NCBI RefSeq assembly: GCF_965283645.1
Contig: NZ_CBDIPG010000001.1
Location: forward strand, 4,340,001 to 4,404,000
Source: Kordia sp965283645
GTDB taxonomy: Bacteria; Bacteroidota; Bacteroidia; Flavobacteriales; Flavobacteriaceae
Direction: 5' to 3'
DNA length: 64,000 nucleotides
Position numbers and translations under genes: made by a program. Each line of letters begins with the position of its first letter. Within the stretch, counting starts at the first letter, position 1. The notes below the pieces were generated by a model. That model did no database searches. It was not told where the DNA came from and saw nothing but the letters and a program-made list of their open reading frames with translations. Shown here one piece after another: positions 26,950-35,047 of the stretch.

Positions 26950-27699
26950 ATGAAGTCCAAACAACAACACCCTTTTGTGTTTACGCCAGAAGTAGTTTTA
27001 CTACCTTTTCTGTTTATACTGATCATTTGGTTTGTGTTTTGGACAGAAGTTCGCTTCGGGTTTCGATTTAATAATTATGGAGTGTATCCAAGAACGTTTA
27101 CCGGATTGCGCGGTGTTTTACTAAGTCCTTTTATTCATGGTAGCATGCGACATTTATGGAATAATACGATTCCATTATTTTTGTTGAGTGCCGCCGTTAT
27201 TTATTTCTACAGATCGCAACGTTGGACAATTTTTATTATAGGATTACTAGGTTCTGGATTTTTGACATGGATTATTGGTAGAGAAGCCAATCATATTGGT
27301 GCAAGTGGATTTATATATGTGTTGATGAGTTTTATATTTTTTAAGGGGATTATTACCAAATATTACCGATTTGTGGCGCTTTCACTAATTATTATGTTTT
27401 TGTATGGTGGAATGTTGTGGTATTTATTTCCTGTTGAAGAAAAGATTTCATGGGAAGGTCACTTAGGTGGATTTGTCACAGGATTTTTACTGGCTGTTTT
27501 TTTACCAGTTGTATATGTAAAAGACACCTATGAATGGGAAAAGGAAGAGTTTGTCCCAGATAATGATCCATTTATGAAACATTTTGACGAGCATGGAAAC
27601 TTCATTGAGATTTTGCCTGATGAAGTAGAAGCGGAGTTGCCTACACTAAAGGTGAATTACATTTATGTAGAAAACGCTAAAACAGACGAAGAAGAGTAA
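26950..27699 (+). CDS. Rhomboid family intramembrane serine protease
   Basis: 249 residues with about six membrane helices. The catalytic dyad is visible: Ser119 in HIGASGFIYV (GxSG motif) and His171 in EGHLGGFVTG. The helix-2 landmark HGSMRHLWNNTIPLF is also present. The cytosolic C-terminal tail of about 60 residues is acidic. Rhomboids cleave transmembrane helices within the bilayer; bacterial substrates are rarely known. Its stop lies 6 bases from the convergent rlmB stop. Confidence 0.92.
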   Translation: MKSKQQHPFVFTPEVVLLPFLFILIIWFVFWTEVRFGFRFNNYGVYPRTFTGLRGVLLSPFIHGSMRHLWNNTIPLFLLSAAVIYFYRSQRWTIFIIGLLGSGFLTWIIGREANHIGASGFIYVLMSFIFFKGIITKYYRFVALSLIIMFLYGGMLWYLFPVEEKISWEGHLGGFVTGFLLAVFLPVVYVKDTYEWEKEEFVPDNDPFMKHFDEHGNFIEILPDEVEAELPTLKVNYIYVENAKTDEEE

Positions 27700-27705
27700 T
27701 TTATC

Positions 27706-28443
27706 TTATTGACGTTGTCTTACAATTTCATATAAAAATGCGCCACAGGCTACAGAAACATTCAAGGAAGCAATTTCACCTAACATGGGTAATTTTGCTT
27801 GGTTGTCTACAATTTTTAAGATTGAAGGCGAAACACCTTTTCCTTCTGATCCCATTACAATGGCAACAGGTACAGAAAAATCAATATCATACAAATTGTG
27901 TTGGGCTTTTTCAGTTGCGGCAATAATTTGTATTCCTGAACTTTGAAGATGATAGATGGCATCTTTGATATGATCTACTTTACAGATAGGCATTTTAAAA
28001 ATTGCACCAGCGGATGTTTTTACGGCATCGGCATTTACAGGAGCACCACCTTTTTTCTGAATGATGATTCCGTCAACACCAGTACATTCGGCAGTTCTGA
28101 TAATTGCACCAAAGTTACGTACATCACTTAGTTGATCTAATATTAAAAATTTTGGTACACGCCCAGATTCAATAACAGTTAACACTAAGGTATCCAAATC
28201 ATGAAATTCTACAGGAGAAACCAACGCCACTACTCCTTGATGATTTTTTTTGGTAAGCCTGTTTAGTTTTTCGGGTGGCACAAACGAAGTACTGATTGCG
28301 TTTGTGCGCAAAAGTTGGTCTAATTCGCTGAATAGCTCACCTCTAAGACCTTTTTGTATAAAAACTTTATCAATAGTGCTTCCAGAGTTTATAGCTTCTA
28401 TAATAGCTCTAATACCAAATATTTGGGTGTTATTGTTTTGCAT
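27706..28443 (-). CDS. rlmB: 23S rRNA 2'-O-ribose methyltransferase, SpoU/RlmB family
   Basis: 245 residues from the ATG at 28443; a longer in-frame ATG start at 28473 would run through the terminator palindrome and is unlikely. SpoU family motifs are present: DVRNFGAIIRTAECTGVDG, IVMGSEGKGVS and LNVSVACGAFLYEI, which form the trefoil-knot SAM site. The N-terminal substrate-binding domain (FGIRAIIEAINSG) is typical of RlmB, which methylates G2251 (E. coli numbering). The -7 box is so close to the ATG that the mRNA may be leaderless. Confidence 0.88.
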   Translation of the reverse strand: MQNNNTQIFGIRAIIEAINSGSTIDKVFIQKGLRGELFSELDQLLRTNAISTSFVPPEKLNRLTKKNHQGVVALVSPVEFHDLDTLVLTVIESGRVPKFLILDQLSDVRNFGAIIRTAECTGVDGIIIQKKGGAPVNADAVKTSAGAIFKMPICKVDHIKDAIYHLQSSGIQIIAATEKAQHNLYDIDFSVPVAIVMGSEGKGVSPSILKIVDNQAKLPMLGEIASLNVSVACGAFLYEIVRQRQ

Positions 28444-28447
28444 GGGA

Positions 28448-28455
28448 CAAATATA
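28448..28455 (-). promoter_or_regulatory. Putative -7 box (TATATTTG) for rlmB
   Basis: Perfect TAnnTTTG on the minus strand, only 4 bases upstream of the rlmB ATG. A TTG at 28471-28473 lies 15 bases further upstream, somewhat short for a -33 element and inside the SusCD terminator palindrome. If used, transcription would start at or next to the ATG. Confidence 0.45.
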
Positions 28456-28460
28456 AAATA

Positions 28461-28486
28461 AAAAACCACCCAATTGGGTGGTTTTT
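28461..28486 (-). terminator. Perfect palindromic terminator of SusCD locus A
   Basis: A 26-base perfect palindrome, AAAAACCACC-CAATTG-GGTGGTTTTT, lies 30 bases past the stop of the last locus-A gene. On the minus strand the GC stem is followed by a T run, as in Rho-independent terminators; it is symmetric and could work both ways. Confidence 0.85.
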
Positions 28487-28515
28487 TGTATATGTATTGT
28501 AATAAAATATTATTT

Positions 28516-29361
28516 CTACAATGGTGTGTAAACAGATACACCGTTTTCTCCGTATCCTTCACAGAACCAAGAGATAGTTACTACTCCAGTAGCGATGTTA
28601 ACTTCGTTAACACCTCCAGTTAGAGGAACACATGCTCCATAACCATCAGATTGATCTGTCCATTGGATTTTGTTACAAGAGTTGCTGAATGTTACATCAA
28701 AACTTGTAGGTCCAGTTCCATAAGCAGTTGTATATGGACCTCCATTGTAAAGACCTCCTGAGAAATCTTGAATGAAGAAAGTTCCATCTCCGTTATCGAT
28801 GATTTCAGTAACTTCAGTATTTGGGTTGAAGCTAGGTAAGAAATCATGGTATCCGTAGTTAGTAGTTACGCTGTACATTCCACCAAGGTCTAATGTAAGG
28901 TCACATACTAAGTTTACAGTGTGCGTAGTTGTAGAAGAACCATCAGATAATCCAACAGAAATTCCTCTAGTAGCTGATTGTAATACGATATCAAAAGTAA
29001 TATCTGAAGCTACTAATGCAGTAGCAGCAGTTGGAACTACGTTTAATTCGATTAAACCTATATTAGAGTCAGCGGCAATTTTAACAGAACCACTGGCTGA
29101 AACAGCATCACTAGAAGATCCTAATACGTCTACAATTGTATAAGTTACATCAAGATCACTCTTGTTAATTGGAGCAGTAAAGCTCACAGGAATTGAAATT
29201 GTAGTCAATTCGTTATTAACAGATTGTGTTGTAGATGCACTTGGAAATTGTATCCATCCTAATTCTGGATTAGAAGAAAATCTACCATCATCATCTTTTG
29301 CACAGCTATATGCAAGTACCAAAATTAATGGCAAGACGAATGCTTTTATTATTTTTTTCAT
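28516..29361 (-). CDS. SusCD-associated lipoprotein with Calx-beta-like domain
   Basis: 281 residues. Lipoprotein signal ends AYSC, followed by AKDDDG, an acidic stretch typical of surface lipoproteins here. A Calx-beta/Ig-like N-terminal domain (about 30-145, ending THTVNLVC) is followed by a second beta-rich domain starting LGGMYSVTTNYG. The same two-domain layout is found in the neighbouring lipoprotein. Last gene of SusCD locus A, ending at a strong terminator. Likely a surface ligand-binding subunit of the SusCD complex (SusE/SusF-like position), by inference. Confidence 0.7.
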   Translation of the reverse strand: MKKIIKAFVLPLILVLAYSCAKDDDGRFSSNPELGWIQFPSASTTQSVNNELTTISIPVSFTAPINKSDLDVTYTIVDVLGSSSDAVSASGSVKIAADSNIGLIELNVVPTAATALVASDITFDIVLQSATRGISVGLSDGSSTTTHTVNLVCDLTLDLGGMYSVTTNYGYHDFLPSFNPNTEVTEIIDNGDGTFFIQDFSGGLYNGGPYTTAYGTGPTSFDVTFSNSCNKIQWTDQSDGYGACVPLTGGVNEVNIATGVVTISWFCEGYGENGVSVYTPL

Positions 29362-29372
29362 AACAGGGTTGT

Positions 29373-30185
29373 TTATATTTTAGTTAATGTCAATGTTTCA
29401 ATAGCAGTACCACATGAATTTTCAGGGTCAAATAGATAATTAACTGTTAGTACCGTGTCAGAAGATAAATCGTAATTAGATCTATCAGCAGGTGCAGGAG
29501 CTGTCAAGATTATAAATGGAGGATTTCCTTGAGTACAACTAACATTGACATCATCCACGTCTTGAATACTAAATTGATTACATATTAAATTTACATCTAT
29601 GTCAACTACAGTAGCAAATGCAAATCCAGGATACCAAGTAGCTTGAAATCTTCTGCTATTAGGTCCAGTAGAAACAATTGTAACAGTTTCATCTGTAAAA
29701 TTTAATCCAGAAGTATCTTGCAACATGTATTGACCAAGCATATAAGTATCTGGAGTTGGACAAACTTCAACTAAAGTTAAAGTGTGAGATGCTGTACTTC
29801 CAACAATTCCAGAAGAATCTTCCACATTTAACAATACTGTTCTACCTGCTGTTGTTAATCCTTCATCAATACCTGTAACAGTAAGTGTTCCAAAATATTC
29901 ATTAGCAGGAATAGTTACTGTAGAATTGAAAGAGTACATAGCTGGATCAGCGGTAGAAGCAGCATCAGCACTTACAGTTATAGTTCTGTCAGAACTAGAT
30001 AGTGTACTTACACCAATTTTTACTTCACCACTATTTGTTTGATTAATTTCAACTTCTATAGTAGAAGATGTTTCATCAAAGAAAGCTATTGGCTGGCCAT
30101 TTACGCCATCATAGATCACTTCTTCAAAATCACCACATGACACCAAAAATGCACATGCGATAAATAATTTTATAAAATTTTTCAT
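29373..30185 (-). CDS. SusCD-associated lipoprotein with Calx-beta-like domain
   Basis: 270 residues with lipobox FLVSC and Cys about residue 17. A Calx-beta-like domain (about 35-140) shows the ITGIDEG-type turn (TVTGIDEGLTTAGRTVLLNV) and ends SHTLTLVEVC. The following domain starts YMLGQYMLQDTSG. Architecture and junction are shared with the lipoprotein 11 bases downstream, so the two probably arose by duplication. Third gene of locus A, probably displayed on the cell surface next to SusD. Confidence 0.7.
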   Translation of the reverse strand: MKNFIKLFIACAFLVSCGDFEEVIYDGVNGQPIAFFDETSSTIEVEINQTNSGEVKIGVSTLSSSDRTITVSADAASTADPAMYSFNSTVTIPANEYFGTLTVTGIDEGLTTAGRTVLLNVEDSSGIVGSTASHTLTLVEVCPTPDTYMLGQYMLQDTSGLNFTDETVTIVSTGPNSRRFQATWYPGFAFATVVDIDVNLICNQFSIQDVDDVNVSCTQGNPPFIILTAPAPADRSNYDLSSDTVLTVNYLFDPENSCGTAIETLTLTKI

Positions 30186-30198
30186 TTTTTCTTATGTA

Positions 30199-31620
30199 TT
30201 AATTATATCCTGGAGTTTGAGTCATATTAGCATTACCATCTAATTCAGCAGCTGGAACAGGAAGTGTAAATCTATGATCGTTAGCAGCAAGATCACAATT
30301 AGACGTCCCACTTGTTCCTCCACAGTCATTTAGAGCTTGAGATCTTACGATTCCAGAACCTGTAATATCACGAGTTCTTTTAAGGTCTAAGAAACGGTGT
30401 CCTTCAAAAGCTAATTCAATTCTTCTTTCAAATAAGATATCATTGATAGCTTCGTTGATATTAGCATAAGAAGGAAGTGTAGCAGTTGTTCCAGTTCTTG
30501 CACTTCTTAATGTTTGTATCATGATTGCAGCTCCAGGGAAATCAGAAGTTCTAGCTTTAGCTTCAGCATTGATTAAAAGCATTTCAGCAGAACGGAAAAC
30601 TTTGATATCATTTAAATATCTGTTTCCACCTGATCCAGGATACTTATTTACACGCTCTTGAGTATCAGCATTGAATGTAGCATCTTGATTTGTCCATATT
30701 GTAGTGTTACGAACATCTCCTGCAGGGATAATACTTACTAATTCATTAGAAACTTCAATAAATGAACCTCCATTGTTAGTAAACATCCAAGTACCACCTG
30801 CTAAAGGATCTCCTACTACTCTATCAGCTTTAAAGATTACTTCAGTATTATCTTCATCATCGAACATAGAAATATATTGCGTTTGGTTAGCAATAGGGTA
30901 ATTGTTCAGTAATTGTTGAGATAATGTAATAGCTGTTGGGTTATCACCTGTATAAAGAGCAATTCTAGCTCTTAATGCAGTAAAGAAATCTTGTGTGATT
31001 CTTGTTACATCTGTGATAGATGGATCAATGAAACCTTGTGCTGTTGTAATATCAGCTTGGATACCTGTTAAAACTTCACCTACAGTATTTCTAGCTGGTT
31101 GCTCTAATACAACTACATAATCAATGTAAGGTACAGATTCAGTCGCAGCATTGTAATCCTGAGAGTAGAATGATAATAGGTCAAAATGAGCTATAGCTCT
31201 TAGTGCATAAAGCTCACCAAGAATGTTATTATATGTTGCTTGTTCAGCAGCATCTTGTGGAGTAATACTACCTGCGGCAGCAATAATACGGTTAATACTG
31301 TTGATTAACGCGTAATTTCCTGTCCAGATTTGAGTAGCTCTAAATGTATTTGCTGTAACAACAAAGTTGTGCTCATTAATACGCTGTCCTCCATTATCTT
31401 CTCCAACTTTTGTATCATCTGTTAAAATAGATGAAAAATCAAAGTTAGCTTCTGGTGCATAGTTTGAAAAAACTGCATTCATACCAATGACTAAGTCAGG
31501 TACGGTTTGAAAAGCGTTCTCTTCAGGAATCGTGTTTTCAGGTAAAATATCTAATGCATCGTTACACGAATAGGTAAATGCGAGCAGAAGTATTAATATT
31601 GATAAATTTATTTTTTTCAT
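30199..31620 (-). CDS. SusD/RagB family nutrient-binding lipoprotein (locus A)
   Basis: 473 residues with lipobox FTYSC (Cys19). SusD landmarks are the helical ALRAIAHFDLLSFYS segment, the RSAEMLLINAEAKAR segment and the FERRIELAFEGHRFLDLKR block near the C-terminus. SusD proteins cap the SusC barrel and hand over glycans or peptides. Encoded 12 bases after susC. No glycoside hydrolase or sensor gene accompanies it, so the ligand cannot be predicted. Confidence 0.95.
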   Translation of the reverse strand: MKKINLSILILLLAFTYSCNDALDILPENTIPEENAFQTVPDLVIGMNAVFSNYAPEANFDFSSILTDDTKVGEDNGGQRINEHNFVVTANTFRATQIWTGNYALINSINRIIAAAGSITPQDAAEQATYNNILGELYALRAIAHFDLLSFYSQDYNAATESVPYIDYVVVLEQPARNTVGEVLTGIQADITTAQGFIDPSITDVTRITQDFFTALRARIALYTGDNPTAITLSQQLLNNYPIANQTQYISMFDDEDNTEVIFKADRVVGDPLAGGTWMFTNNGGSFIEVSNELVSIIPAGDVRNTTIWTNQDATFNADTQERVNKYPGSGGNRYLNDIKVFRSAEMLLINAEAKARTSDFPGAAIMIQTLRSARTGTTATLPSYANINEAINDILFERRIELAFEGHRFLDLKRTRDITGSGIVRSQALNDCGGTSGTSNCDLAANDHRFTLPVPAAELDGNANMTQTPGYN

Positions 31621-31632
31621 TTTCTTTTTTTT

Positions 31633-34600
31633 TTAAAAGTTAACATCTATTCCTAATGTCCATGTTTTAGGTGTTGGGAATTCAAAGAAAGTAGAGTTAA
31701 TGTTTGATTCTGGATCAAATCCTCTCCACTTAGACCAAGTTAAAAGGTTTTGTGCTTGAACGTACATTCTTATACTTGAAAATAAATTTGTTTTCCCTAA
31801 AATGTCCTTATCTAATGTATATGCAAGAGTAACATTTCTTAAACGTAAGAAAGATGCATCCTCAATATAACGGTCAGTTAATAAAAGTCTAGTTGAACCA
31901 AAAGCAGAAGATGGGATATCTGTGATATCTCCTGGCTGTTGCCATTCTCTTAAGATTGAAGTAGCTTGATTAGAGATACCTACTAATGTTGGATCTTCAA
32001 CTACTGCTAAACTACCATTATATCTGTATTGGTCGATAGCATAAGTGAATAATGCATTTAATGAGAATCCTTTGTACTGAATATTAGTTCCGAAACCTCC
32101 AACAAATCTTGGATCTTGAGTTTTGTCAAGAATCACACGATCATCAGCTGAATACGTATCTGTAATGTTACCATCGATATCATAGTATAATGGAGAACCA
32201 TTAGCAGGATTAACTCCAGCCCAACGAACTGCGTAGAAAGAACCAAATGGGTCACCTTCTGATAAGGCAGTACGAGTAGTTTCAATTAAACCATCACCAG
32301 TTAATTTAGTGATTTCGTTTACGTTGTTTGCGATATTTCCGTTAACAGACCACTTGAATCCTTTTCTGTCATCACTTCTTACGATGTCATAGCTTAAAGA
32401 TAATTCAACACCTCTGTTCTGCATTTCACCAACGTTAGCGTTGATACTACTAAATCCAGCCAATGTAGATATTGGTCTATTCAAGAATAAATCTTCAGTT
32501 GTAGTTTGGTATACATCAATAGTACCACTTAATCTGTTTTTGAACATTGCAAAATCAACTCCAATGTTTGCTTTTACTGATGTTTCCCATTTTAAATCAG
32601 GATTTCCAATTTGAGCAACCCAGTATCCGTTTGTTCCTTGGTATCCTTGACCAGATCCGTTAGTGTTTCCAGCAGCTGTAGTTCCGATTAAGTCAAATGC
32701 TCCAAAACGTGCACCAGCTCTATCGTTACCAGATGTACCGTAACTACCTCTTAACTTTAATTCATTTAAGAAATCAACATTTTCCATGAATTTTTCTCTA
32801 TGAATGTTCCATCTAGCAGCTACAGACCAGAATGTACCCCATCTGTTAGTTTTACTAAATCTTGAAGAAGCATCACGTCTAATAGAAGCTTGAAGACCAT
32901 ATTTATCATCATAGTCATACTTAGCAACTCCAAAGTAAGAGAATAAACCTCCATTTGTAGTCGTAGAGAAAGCTGTTGGGATATAGTTGTAAAGATCACT
33001 GTTAGGACCTTCTGTTGTATTTCCTGATGTAAAACCAGCTCCAACACCTGGTAACTTAGGGTCTAAACCGAAAGCTTCAAATCCGTATGTGTCAAAGTGT
33101 TGCTTTACGTATTCAGTAAATGCAGAAACTTCTATGTTATGTACATCACTAAACGTGTTCTTGTAAGTTACAAAAGCGTTTGTGTTGAATGTTACGTTTC
33201 TTGTGAAATTTTCTTGATGCGAACCTTTGATAAGTGCAGCAGGTGGATTGTTTGTATCATTATTTAAACCTCTTAAACTTCCAGGAGTAATAATTGTAAG
33301 TGCATTAATTTGCTCAAAATCCATACCTATAGAACTTCCTACAGTAACATTTTTAGCAACTTCTAAAGTAGCTCCAATTTTACCAACTATCTTTAATTCA
33401 TCCTGTACACCTGTATTTAAAGTTGCTGTGTTTAGGGCAACGATTGGTGAGTTTTGGAATCCTGTAGTTCCGTCTCCAGTTAAATCTAAAGATCCGTCTG
33501 GGTTGAAAGGATTCAATGATGGACTACCAATGTAAGCATTAATGAATGGATTGTCTAATGATCCTGTTCCTGCACTTGCTGGATTATCATTAACACTATA
33601 ACCCATTGTTAAGTTAGTCGTTAAATTGAATTTGTTGTTCGCAGAAGAAACGTTCGTGTTATTTCTAAACGTGAAACGCTTTAAGTTACTACGTAATGTA
33701 ATACCTTCTTGCTCAAAATATGCTAAAGATGTATAACTAGTAGTGTTTTCTCCACCCGTAGTTACGTTAACTTCGTGAGATAATGTAGTACCAGTTCTTA
33801 ATAATAAATCTTCCCATTTTGTATTTGTCTGAGCAGCTAATGCCGCAATTTGAGTGTCAGAGAAGCTGTTAAAACCTCTTTGTCTTCTATATGTCAAATA
33901 CTGTAAAGAGTTCATTAACTCAAAGTTAGGATCAATTGAAGTTGATTGTCCGTAAAGAGTTCTGTACTGGATACGAGTTCCAGAGTTCTTCTTACCTATT
34001 TTAGTAGTAACAATGATTACACCATTTGCAGCTCTGTTTCCGTAAAGTGCAGATGCAGATGCATCTTTTAATACAGATACACTCTGAATGTCATTCGCGT
34101 TGATACTTCTAAAGTTATCTTCATTTACAGGAACTCCATCAATAATGAATAAAGGCTCTTGGTTTCCATTAATAGAGTTTCTACCTCTTAATAAAATGGT
34201 ACCACTATCTCCAGGCTGACCTGAACTAGTTTGGATGTTTAAACCTGCGGCCTGTCCTTGTAAGATGTTATCTATAGAAGCAACAGGAACTTGCTCTATT
34301 GATTCAGACTTTACTACAGAAATCGCAGATGCTACATTTGATCTTTTTTCAGACCCGTATGCAACGACTACTACCTCTCCTAATGTATTATCTGATTCTA
34401 ATTGTACATCTACTGATGCAGATGTAACTCTAACTTCTTTTGCCTTATACCCTATATAACTGAACACAAGCGTCTGCCCGTTGTCAGCTTTAATAGAATA
34501 TTTACCATCAAAATCAGTAGTTATACCTTTGGATGTACCTTTGATTGAAACAGTTGCTCCTGGTAATGGTAAACCGGTGTCATCGGTTACTGTTCCAGAG

Positions 34601-34680
34601 ACAGTCTGTTGTTGTGCAAACAGAATTTGCACAAATAACGCTAGGAATAGCGTTAGAATTCCACTAAACTTTGTTCTCAT
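31633..34680 (-). CDS. SusC/RagA family TonB-linked outer-membrane transporter (locus A)
   Basis: 1,015 residues. Signal peptide (LFLALFVQILFAQ), carboxypeptidase-regulatory-like domain (about 26-105, VSGTVTDDTGLPLPGATV), the SusC signature near VVVAYGSEKRSNV, a TonB plug (about 115-225, LLRGRNSINGNQEPLFIIDG) and a C-terminal barrel ending in TWTLGIDVNF with terminal Phe. It imports the substrate delivered by SusD, energised by TonB. First gene of locus A. Its 5' leader and signal-peptide coding sequence closely match those of the locus-B susC. Confidence 0.96.
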   Translation of the reverse strand: MRTKFSGILTLFLALFVQILFAQQQTVSGTVTDDTGLPLPGATVSIKGTSKGITTDFDGKYSIKADNGQTLVFSYIGYKAKEVRVTSASVDVQLESDNTLGEVVVVAYGSEKRSNVASAISVVKSESIEQVPVASIDNILQGQAAGLNIQTSSGQPGDSGTILLRGRNSINGNQEPLFIIDGVPVNEDNFRSINANDIQSVSVLKDASASALYGNRAANGVIIVTTKIGKKNSGTRIQYRTLYGQSTSIDPNFELMNSLQYLTYRRQRGFNSFSDTQIAALAAQTNTKWEDLLLRTGTTLSHEVNVTTGGENTTSYTSLAYFEQEGITLRSNLKRFTFRNNTNVSSANNKFNLTTNLTMGYSVNDNPASAGTGSLDNPFINAYIGSPSLNPFNPDGSLDLTGDGTTGFQNSPIVALNTATLNTGVQDELKIVGKIGATLEVAKNVTVGSSIGMDFEQINALTIITPGSLRGLNNDTNNPPAALIKGSHQENFTRNVTFNTNAFVTYKNTFSDVHNIEVSAFTEYVKQHFDTYGFEAFGLDPKLPGVGAGFTSGNTTEGPNSDLYNYIPTAFSTTTNGGLFSYFGVAKYDYDDKYGLQASIRRDASSRFSKTNRWGTFWSVAARWNIHREKFMENVDFLNELKLRGSYGTSGNDRAGARFGAFDLIGTTAAGNTNGSGQGYQGTNGYWVAQIGNPDLKWETSVKANIGVDFAMFKNRLSGTIDVYQTTTEDLFLNRPISTLAGFSSINANVGEMQNRGVELSLSYDIVRSDDRKGFKWSVNGNIANNVNEITKLTGDGLIETTRTALSEGDPFGSFYAVRWAGVNPANGSPLYYDIDGNITDTYSADDRVILDKTQDPRFVGGFGTNIQYKGFSLNALFTYAIDQYRYNGSLAVVEDPTLVGISNQATSILREWQQPGDITDIPSSAFGSTRLLLTDRYIEDASFLRLRNVTLAYTLDKDILGKTNLFSSIRMYVQAQNLLTWSKWRGFDPESNINSTFFEFPTPKTWTLGIDVNF

Positions 34681-34740
34681 TTTTTTAATTTATTTGAATT
34701 AGCTATCGCCAAAAATCCTAATTTTATGTTAATAATCCAA
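34681..34740 (-). promoter_or_regulatory. Conserved susC leader (locus A copy)
   Basis: Minus-strand text here runs ATTAACATA..ATTAGGATTTTTGG..ATAGCTAATTCAAATAA and ends at the susC ATG. Nearly every base is shared with 42665-42720 upstream of the other susC gene. Such conservation in non-coding DNA suggests a common regulatory site or RNA target. Confidence 0.6.
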
Positions 34741-35047
34741 TTTTTTTTTCTTAAAAATCAAATTGAATTGCAAGTTTTTTTGAAATAGATGGCATATTTT
34801 GGATGAAAAAAAGCTGTTACAGTCTTAGAAATGAAGGGGCTGCGATCTAAAAATACATAAAATTATCATTATCGTAGAGTTTTGTTAAATATCTTAACAA
34901 ATTGATAAAATACTCTGTATTAGCTAGATATTTTATGAATTTTAGTGTTGATCCGCCATTAAGATTGCTTCTGGAATACTAAAAATGGCCTAGATTTTTC
35001 AGTATAAAGATTTTTTAAGCTCTTTCTTGACTTTTTAAGGGCGGATT
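34681..35047. other. Intergenic region upstream of susC locus A
   Basis: 367 AT-rich bases, no gene. The 60 bases nearest susC (34681-34740) are nearly the same as the leader of the second susC gene. A 12-base inverted repeat, ATCCGCCATTAA-type at 34951-34962 and TTAAGGGCGGAT at 35035-35046, encloses 72 bases beside the end of the arylsulfotransferase-like gene and may help terminate it. No consensus TAnnTTTG box was found close to susC. Confidence 0.5.

Noticed and set aside
28444..28473. Upstream ATG extending rlmB by 10 residues
   Set aside because: The extension runs through the -7 box and the terminator palindrome and does not match the family N-terminus.
33227..33535. 102-codon plus-strand ORF inside susC locus A
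   Set aside because: Antisense shadow of a certain susC gene; composition (Pro/Ser/Leu-rich) is typical of such shadows.
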